DNA of 64,000 bases from Rhododendron vialii (Eukaryota > Streptophyta > Magnoliopsida > Ericales > Ericaceae). This document shows positions 58,701 to 64,000 of the stretch, piece by piece; position 1 is the stretch's first letter, and every line of letters starts with the position of its first letter. The DNA is taken from positions 26,516,561 to 26,580,560 of the forward strand of contig NC_080564.1 of the NCBI RefSeq assembly GCF_030253575.1. Reading direction: 5' to 3'. Made by a program: the position numbers and the translations under genes. The notes beneath the pieces were generated by a model, which saw only the letters and a program-made list of their open reading frames with translations, was not told the origin of the DNA and ran no database searches.

Positions 58701-61700
58701 CACTAATAATCTTCTTTTCAGTTTCACCACACAAAAAAAACACTCTAAAACTTCTACAATTGCATTTGATGGGGTTTCGCCTAGTGGTGCCCCATCACCT
58801 CTCAACGCCGCACACTTTTGTGGGTCCATACACTTAGAGGTGTGGTGCCCCAAGACCACCAAATAAGTTTTCTGCAAAGAGTGAGGTGGTTTCAAGTGGG
58901 GAAATAATGTAATGGGGTGATGTTTTAAGTTTTAATTTCTACGGAGGAGAAGGTGAATTTCAAGTGGAGAAATAATCTAGTGTGGTGTCATCATCAAATT
59001 ATAATGGTGTCATCTACTAATTTGGAAAAGAAAATTCAGTATATTAAGCGTAGCTTTTTTTTCTTCCGTGGGGTCGCCCGACCCCACTACTACCACTGTG
59101 GGGTCGCCATTGAGTGGACTTCCCTTCACTGACTCCCGTCTACTCATATAAAACCTTCTCAAACCTTTTTTCAGCTGTTCTTGTTTTAACTCCACATGTA
59201 GCTGATGGTTTCAACCAAATTACGGTTGGCTTATAAGTAACCTTGTTATTTCAAGTTGAATCTTATTTTTTGGCTTCAGAAAAACAATGTCGTATATTGG
59301 CGTTTCTGTCTGTCTTTGTCGTATATTGGTGTTTCTGTCTCTGTCTTTTTCTTTCTTTTTTTGCCTGTCCTAATGTGTTCTCCATGACGGTAGGTTTCGA
59401 TAGTTGGTTGATCTCTGCTTGAATTTTTAAACACTGTTCTTTAGAAGTACAGCTCAAAAGCATTAGAAGGTCACGACGACAATAATCTACCTGTATGTTC
59501 AACACTGATGTGTTGCGACCTTTTTGCGCTCCAGAAAAATCTTGTTTGTCTTGTTTCACAGTTGCCTGATTGGTTCATGTAATACTACATTTTTTATTTT
59601 TCTGCATTTAGAAGACCCCATATGAATATAGACATCTATCTATATAGATGGCGTGCCTTTTGAGATTCTGGGATCCAATGTAAAAACTCGTCAGTGGATT
59701 TCCATAACATTGGGTTTGTGTCTTCTTGTTATAGTTTTGTGATTTGATTCTACAAATGTCTTCATGATTCTAAGTTAATTCATTGATATTGATATGTACG
59801 GTAAGTTGGTAACTACCGGATCATAAGTTTTTCTATTTGTCCAGATTTCTTAGGTTTTTTGCATTGTAACTATAATTTTCTTGTGTTCGACTTTTGATCA
59901 TAAATTACCTTTGAAATACCCAGTATGTTGAGTTATGCTTCTGAGTTATTTGGCTTTGCATGACTATAATTTTCTTGTGTTCGACCTTTGATCATAATTA
60001 CCTTTGAAATACCCAGTATGTTGAGTTATGCTTCTGAGTTATTTGGCTTTGCATGAATTCCAAGGTTATGATTTGTGTATGAGAGTACAAATAGCATAAA
60101 TCTATCCTTTCATAATCTAATTCCAGGAGAGGAACAGATTGTGGAAGTGTTTTATGGTTGCTCTTTTCTGAAGGAGTCTAGGATTTTTAATGGGGTTGGT
60201 CCATAATTAAGATATATTCTTTTGTTTCTTGGGCCTTGCTTGCTCTTCCTAAAAAAGTGAAGTTTTCTGTTACCTTTTTGAAGAATTCTTTGTTGCAAGA
60301 GCTGTTTAATTGGAACATGGTGAACCTCATTCAACATATAAATTACCTATGATAGAAAGTACGCTGCTGTTTCAGTGTCTGCTGTTTTTGACTTACAAAT
60401 ATGTAAAGATGTCCACCCTTTAGTGTTAGCCAAGGGCACCACTGTTTCTGATGTGATTTATATTCGGGTTTAAAAGCTTGTCAAATTAAGTATTGGAAGA
60501 CAAGGTTCTTGTGTTGGTGTTGGAAGAAAATCTCGTTCTGCTATGTTTGCTGACATTATTTTACTTTTTGTTGGCTTTTGTTAGACTTAATTCCATTTAA
60601 TTGTTTGAGGTAGAAATGAAACATTAAGGTTACTGCACGGCAATTTATAGTCATCTATACTGCTTTACTTGTGAGGTTGTGACTTTTCCTGTTTGATTTA
60701 CTTTTGTCTTATTCATGAAGCTGGTTTTTGACTCGAAACATAATGGCAGAAATCGAAATATTTCCTCTTCACGTTATTTTCAGGATGAGGAGGATGTCAA
60801 GGCCATTGCTCGTTTGTTTGCTGACATGGGTGATTCATATCTTGAATTAATTGCAAATGGTATCGTCTCCTTTTATTTTGGTTCTTTCCATCATTTGTCG
60901 CTAGTCTTTGTATTCCAGATTACTAGGAGGTGTTTTTAATGGCGATTTTCTCTTCAGTATGGCTTTTCCTGTAGCTCTGAATCTTTATCATTAGTTTACT
61001 CTCTTTGCTGAAAACATATTTGTTGCAGGTTCTGATGAGTCGATGGTGATCGTGCATGCGTTGTTGGAAGTTGCTTCACACCCTGAATATGATATTGCTT
61101 CTATGACATTCAACTTCTGGCACAATCTTCAGATATACTTGATTGAGAGGTAAATCTATCTGGAATTGTCAATTCAGAGAGAAAGAAGGAAAAGTGTATA
61201 GGGTGTTAACTAACCCTAACACAGGTGAGCTTTATTTATATTATGTGGCGACTAGTTACATAACATAAGCAACCAATGTGGGACTAAGTCCAACTCTATT
61301 CTAACACTCCCCCTCAAGCTGGAGAATAAATATCACAATATCCCAGCTTGTTACGTAACAACTCTAAACGTGGTTTAACTAGAGGTTTGGTGAAGATATC
61401 TACCAACTGAGCTCCTGTAGACACGAAAGGGGTAGCCAACAGGTCACTATCTATCTTCTCCCGAACAGTATGACAATCTACCTCGATGTGTTTGGTTCTC
61501 TCATGAAATACCGGATTCGAAGCGATATGTATTGCTGCCTGATTATCACAATACATAGGAATAGGTAACTGTACACCAAGCCCCAACTCCTCGAGCAAAG
61601 CTCTCAACCATACAATCTCGCATGTAGTATGAGCCATGGCACGATACTCTGCTTCAGCACTGGAACGAGCAACCACAGTTTGTTTCTTGCTCTTCCAGGT

Positions 61701-64000
61701 AACTAAATTTCCACCAACAAAAGTACAGTACCCGGTTGTGGACCGTCTATCAGATGGTGATCCTGCCCAATCAGCATCGGTAAAGGCTTCAACACACAAA
61801 TGACCATTTGAACGATAAAACAAGCCACGTCCAGGATGAGCCTTGAGATACTTTACAATACGAAGACAAGCTTCCCAATGTGGAAAACGAGGAGCTGACA
61901 TGAATTGACTTACCATACTGACAGCAAATGAGATATCAGGCCGTGTATTGGTGAGATAATTCAGCTTGCCTACCAAGCGACGATAACGATCTGGATGAGG
62001 AAATATCTCCCCCTGATCAACACACAATTTGACGTTTGGATCCATAGGAGTCTCCGCAGGCTTTGCTCCCAATAAACCAGTCTCCTCTAGAATATCTAGC
62101 GTATACTTTCTTTGAGATAGACTGATCCCTTCCTTGGATCTTGCTACCTCAATACCCAAGAAATATCGTAACTTACCCAAATCTTTGGTGTGAAACTGAC
62201 GCTGTAAGAACTGTTTCAGCTCATCAATACCTTTCTGATCATCCCCAGTAATAATGATATCATCCACATACACAATCAACACTACTCTTCCCCGATCTGA
62301 TTGAATAGAGAAGATAGAATGATCAGAATGAGAGCGACGCCTATCAAACTGCAACACAGCATCGCTAAACCTACCAAACCAAGCTCGAGGGGACTGCTTA
62401 AGACCATAGAGGGCTTTGCGAATGCGACACACCTGAGAACGCTCCCCCTGAGCAACAAACCCTGGAGGTTGCTCCATATAAACCTCCTCGAGCAGGTCAC
62501 CGTGTAGAAATGCATTCTTGACATCCAACTAAAACAAGGGCCAACCAAGATTGGCAGCCAGAGAAATAAGAATGCGAACAGAGTTAATCTTGGCAACCGG
62601 AGAGAGAGTCTCTGCATAATCAACGCCATACGTCTGGGTATAGCCTTTGGCCACAAGACGGGCTTTGTACCGTTCTACTATGCCATCCGGATTATACTTG
62701 ACTGTAAATACCCACCGACATCCAACAGTAGACTTTCCTGGTGGAAGAGAAACCAACTCCCAAGTGCCATTGTCATGAAGAGCAGACATCTCAGTCTCCA
62801 TAGCTGTCCGCCACTCAGAAACAGATAAGGCCTCCTGAACAGTGTTAGGAACAAAAATGGACGAAACAGAAGTAGTAAAAGCACGAAGGGACGGAGACAG
62901 ATGATTATAGGAAACAAACCGAGCAATAGGATGAGATGTGCAAGACCGAATACCTTTGCGAAGAGCTATAGGAAGACCAGGTGATGGCGGAGGTGGAGGT
63001 GGGGGTGGGGGTGGAGGTGAAGGTGCAACCGGATCTTGGGACGGAGGAGGCGTGGAGGCTGGTACTTGTGGGGCTGTTAATACTTGTTGCCGACGAACAT
63101 ACACCTGCAAGGGAGGACCAGATGGTACACAAATAGGAAACACAGACTCAGACTCAGACTCAGGAAGGTCAACTGGAGTACTGTGACCCGAGTAAAAGGG
63201 CAATGACTCATTAAATGTGACATCAGCACAAACAAAATGACGACGAAGAGATGATGAGTAACACTTATACCCTTTTTGAGTGCACGAGTACCCCAGAAAA
63301 ATACAACGAATTGACCGTGGATCAAGTTTGTCCTGGTCAGGATCCAGAGCATGAACATAACAAGTGCACCCGAACACTCATAAGGGTAATGAGTGGAGAG
63401 GGCGACCAGGAAATAAAACTGTATGGGGTATTTGACCACCTAGAACGCTAGATGGCATACGATTGATCAAGTAACATGCTGTAAGAACAGCATAACTCCA
63501 GTAAGACTTAGGAACTTGCATTTGAAATAATAGAGCACGCATAACCTCTGATAAATGCCTAATTTTGCGTTCAGCAACTCCATTTTGTTGTGGAGTTCGA
63601 GCGCAAGAAGATTGGTGAATTATACCATGGTCATCAAAAAACTTAGAAAGAGAATTATGAAAATATTCACCTGCATTGTCAGAACGAAATATACGAATGC
63701 AAGTATCAAACTGAGTTTTGATTTTCATATAAAATGACTTAAAGATAGAAGACAACTCTGACCGCTCTTTCATGAGATAAAGATACGTAACACGAGAATA
63801 ATCATCGACAAAAATAACATAATACTGAAAGCCAAAAACATTAAGAACACGCATTGGACCCCAAATATCAGAATGAACTAAGTGAAAAGGACCGGGTTAC
63901 GCGACTCTCAACCCTAGGATAAAAAGACACTCTATGATGTTTACTAAACTCACAGACTTCACAGGGCAAAGCATCAACACGGCTACATGAAGGTTCCAGC
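40767..64000 (+). CDS. MOS14: Importin-beta MOS14/transportin-SR, first 11 exons (partial at right edge)
   Basis: This is the nuclear import receptor for SR splicing factors, in the transportin-3 group. Exons are 40767-40889, 42312-42389, 43482-43544, 44080-44127, 44227-44373, 52205-52336, 52926-52966, 54997-55088, 57753-57880, 60784-60859 and 61029-61149. All are GT-AG and phase-consistent, giving 349 codons plus 2 nt, roughly a third of a family protein of about 960 residues. Recognised blocks include [20 protein letters not shown] at the start, [12 protein letters not shown], the [15 protein letters not shown] helix, [32 protein letters not shown] and [12 protein letters not shown]. The fold should be HEAT repeats. 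Intron 5 is 7.8 kb through nested transposon insertion, and intron 11 is entered by a second copia element. The coding exons read here have no stop or frameshift. The end lies outside the window. Confidence 0.92.
42540..43315. other. Repeat-like sequence in importin intron 2
   Basis: The phrase GAATTTCAAGCCTTGGAGTC occurs twice (near 42824 and 42975), and the text has transposon-like composition, but no family could be assigned. A 79-codon open frame here shows no domain. Confidence 0.3.
43316..43340 (+). repeat. Short interstitial telomere-type repeat
   Basis: The run holds three consecutive CCCTAAA-type units, with one extra A in the first. It is too short to be a telomere remnant of note and could arise by repair. 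It lies in importin intron 2. Confidence 0.6.
44930..45590 (-). pseudogene. Possible decayed Ty3-type retroelement fragment in importin intron 5
   Basis: A minus-strand frame near 45164-45397 includes [11 protein letters not shown] and [20 protein letters not shown]. This faintly resembles the aspartic-protease region of plant Ty3-type polyproteins (Cys-x-x-Ile-Asp ... LGLK-x-PHP-x-PY). The canonical active-site Asp-Ser/Thr-Gly is not visible, and stops flank the segment. The identification is weak; it may be unrelated intronic DNA. Confidence 0.25.
45598..45620 (+). repeat. Copia-1 5' LTR, left part (interrupted by hAT)
   Basis: The LTR starts TGTTAGGAATGATATATTTG, as expected for a copia LTR, and aligns with the 3' LTR at 51172. 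It is cut at 45620 by the hAT element, whose 8-bp duplication ATTTGAGC (45613-45620) belongs to the LTR. Confidence 0.7.
45952..48650 (-). pseudogene. hAT transposase (BED finger, DUF659, dimerisation domain), inactivated
   Basis: Exons on the minus strand are 48650-47675, 47554-46745, about 46649-46531 and 46437-46060, with an acidic tail encoded to 45952. An N-terminal BED zinc finger ([19 protein letters not shown]) is followed by the DUF659 block ([29 protein letters not shown]). The hAT C-terminal dimerisation domain ([32 protein letters not shown]) closes the protein. Three lesions are visible. A TGA at 47517-47519 falls where the family has Trp, before SPCAAHCLD. The expected exon 3 acceptor has AA instead of AG at 46650-46651, while phase and homology still fit. 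A TAG at 46060-46062 is followed by 35 in-frame, Asp/Glu-rich codons and a TAA. The otherwise open frame suggests recent inactivation. Splice sites are inferred by hand. Confidence 0.88.
48893..49012. mobile_element. Possible Stowaway-like MITE inside the hAT element
   Basis: The left end TACTCCGTCTTTC and the right end, read as reverse complement, CATTCCGTCCATAC resemble decayed Stowaway termini about 120 bp apart, with AT-rich content between. The similarity is modest, and the TA duplication is not decisive. Confidence 0.35.
49140..49372 (+). repeat. Purine-rich low-complexity tract (AAGAAG, GGAGGA)
   Basis: A long run of AAAAAGAAGAAG-type units ends in GGAGGAGGAGG. It lies in the 5' region of the hAT element, upstream of the transposase, and the antisense open frame through it is a low-complexity artefact. 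Confidence 0.8.
49737..49795 (+). repeat. Copia-1 5' LTR, right part
   Basis: After the second ATTTGAGC copy the LTR continues with GTGTGTTAGGGTTAATCTAA and ends CTCTCCAACA. It aligns with TGTGTCAGGGTTAATCCAAA...CTTGAACA at the 3' LTR. Without the hAT insertion and its extra duplication the LTR would be about 82 bp. Confidence 0.7.
49796..49808 (+). other. Copia-1 primer-binding site (tRNA-Met type)
   Basis: TGGTATTAGGGAG follows the LTR end directly and differs only slightly from the TGGTATCAGAGC used by most plant copia elements to anneal initiator tRNA-Met. Confidence 0.7.
49943..51150 (+). pseudogene. Copia-1 reverse transcriptase/RNase H remnant
   Basis: Frames broken by stops and shifts still show the copia RT blocks [27 protein letters not shown] and a catalytic motif read as YVVD where YVDD is required. 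Decayed RNase H text ends with a degenerate VDCH-type and LVDM-type sequence near 51000-51090. Gag, protease and integrase are absent between the primer-binding site and RT, so the element is a deleted, dead copy. It is related to the copia element at the right edge. Confidence 0.85.
51172..51273 (+). repeat. Copia-1 3' LTR (102 bp)
   Basis: The LTR starts TGTTAGTAG and ends CTCTTGAACA. AAAAC follows it, while AAAAT precedes the 5' LTR, a near-match 5-bp target duplication. The expected polypurine tract just before it is decayed. Confidence 0.65.
51395..51570 (+). repeat. Diverged direct repeats in importin intron 5
   Basis: AGTTGTGCTTCTTGGAAATA with TGTTA-TTACTG occurs at about 51401 and 51531. 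GAGCTGATGGTGGTGTTTGT-like text occurs at about 51437 and 51498. The arrangement is a decayed tandem duplication. Confidence 0.6.
51858..52191 (+). repeat. Diverged tandem duplication of the 3' end of importin intron 5
   Basis: Segments 51858-52013 and 52028-52191 share GGTGTGGTGTGTA, GTTCTATTG-AGTGGAT, TGGGAGGAGGGAAT-GTT and CTCATGG-AAGTTTCTCA in the same order. The second copy runs straight into the real acceptor at 52204. Confidence 0.7.
57917..57964 (+). repeat. Perfect 24-bp tandem duplication in importin intron 9
   Basis: TGATGGCCAACAAATACAAT plus AAGT occurs twice head to tail, shortly after the exon 9 donor. Confidence 0.92.
58106..58412 (+). repeat. Diverged tandem duplication in importin intron 9, about 170-bp period
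   Basis: CTGAAGCTAGTCATCACAT begins each copy (near 58110 and 58281). It is followed by TTCTATTGG-GAA, CC-ATGGCCTA/AAGCCTA-CATCTT, GAGGA-ATAAACAT and TATTGATTCTGT in the same order. Confidence 0.75.
59870..60056 (+). repeat. Nearly perfect 94-bp tandem duplication in importin intron 9
   Basis: Copy 1 is 59870-59963 and copy 2 is 59964-60056. They differ by one substitution (GACTTTTG/GACCTTTG) and one missing A, so the event is recent. Confidence 0.93.
61167..61306 (-). repeat. Copia-2 3' LTR (about 140 bp)
   Basis: On the minus strand the LTR starts TGTTAGAATAGAGTTGG and contains an AATATAAATAAAGC TATA-type core. It ends CTCTGAATTGACA with GGAAT immediately outside on plus. An alternative terminus at 61161 is possible. 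The other LTR and target duplication are not in the window, so the limit is provisional. Confidence 0.75.
61307..61318 (-). other. Copia-2 polypurine tract
   Basis: TTGAGGGGGAG on the minus strand directly precedes the LTR start TGTTAG, as needed for plus-strand priming. The pol stop codon at 61314-61316 overlaps it. Confidence 0.8.
61314..64000 (-). pseudogene. Copia-2 pol: integrase, reverse transcriptase, RNase H; disrupted
   Basis: Minus-strand order is as follows. The GAG-pre-integrase Cys/His text with VHSDIWGPM lies at about 63850-63990. The integrase core ([33 protein letters not shown]) follows from 63854. A proline-rich linker near 62970-63040 precedes RT blocks ([22 protein letters not shown], the YVDD catalytic motif). 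RNase H ([18 protein letters not shown]) and the [17 protein letters not shown] region end the protein. Lesions seen are an in-frame TGA at 63378-63380, an in-frame TAG at 62529-62531 inside RT, and an apparent one-base frameshift near 63890-63900. Catalytic residues are otherwise preserved, so decay is mild compared with copia-1. Gag is outside the window. Confidence 0.9.

Larger units (their letters stand above)
61167..64000 (-). mobile_element. Ty1/copia retrotransposon (copia-2) in importin intron 11, partial
   Basis: The element is antisense to the importin and lies 17 bases past the exon 11 donor. Its 3' LTR occupies 61167-61306, with a polypurine tract directly inside and pol beyond; gag and the 5' LTR lie past the window end. 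The domain order on the minus strand, integrase then RT then RNase H, is diagnostic of Ty1/copia. LTR text (GTGTTAGGGTTA, TTCTTTCTCTC) and RT blocks show it belongs to the same family as copia-1 in intron 5. Confidence 0.92.

Noticed and set aside
62938..63186. Gly-rich plus-strand frame
   Set aside because: Antisense of the proline-rich linker of the copia polyprotein.
1..64000. CRISPR arrays, operons, ribosome binding sites
   Set aside because: The sequence is eukaryotic; tandem repeats found are duplications or microsatellites without spacer structure.

Overview
This window is plant nuclear DNA, most likely from a eudicot. It is AT-rich, its genes are intron-containing with GT-AG splicing, every recognisable protein is a typical angiosperm family, and long (CT)n/(GA)n tracts sit near gene starts. 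Between the genes lie MITEs, tRNA-derived SINE heads, a solo LTR, Ty1/copia elements and a hAT transposon. I cannot name the species. No bacterial, viral, organellar, rRNA or CRISPR features were seen.

Layout. Positions 1-1905 hold an AT-rich repeat field and the last exon of an R2R3-MYB of the tapetal MYB35/TDF1 type, with no R2 or early R3 exons in the 1.3 kb upstream. Positions 1.9-9.2 kb contain no gene but several dissectable transposon relics. These include a Tourist-like MITE with TTA target duplications, a 162-bp solo LTR with a perfect CGAAT duplication, and a 203-bp MITE with perfect 16-bp inverted ends. A complete six-exon bHLH79-like transcription factor (+) lies at 9186-13614. 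An intronless germin-like protein (-) follows at 14106-14783. Next is a seven-exon 5-formyltetrahydrofolate cyclo-ligase (-) at 16670-20906, with a MITE 41 bp upstream of its ATG. After a 4.5-kb gap comes a three-exon GTD-binding (DUF593) myosin-binding protein (-) at 25362-28059. A nine-exon NOL9/CLP1-type polynucleotide 5'-hydroxyl kinase (-) spans 29302-35295 and carries a SINE in intron 1. A 5.4-kb gap follows with two long fold-back elements. The first eleven exons of a MOS14/transportin-SR importin (+) run from 40767 to beyond the window end.

The MOS14 gene is the structural highlight. Intron 5 is 7.8 kb because a short-LTR Ty1/copia element inserted there, and a 4.1-kb hAT transposon (8-bp duplication ATTTGAGC) then inserted into that element's 5' LTR. 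The hAT transposase is nearly intact but has an internal nonsense codon, an apparent lost splice acceptor and a premature stop before an acidic tail. A second, related copia element lies antisense only 17 bp into intron 11 and runs off the right edge. From memory, bHLH79 and MOS14 are immediate neighbours in Arabidopsis (AT5G62610 and AT5G62600), so this window probably preserves an ancient gene pair now separated by about 27 kb with four genes in between.

The genes do not form a functional pathway. They are independent nuclear genes for transcription, folate metabolism, cell wall/apoplast, organelle motility, rRNA processing and SR-protein import. All exon boundaries were derived by hand from splice signals, phase continuity and recalled family sequences. 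No alignment or database search was run.
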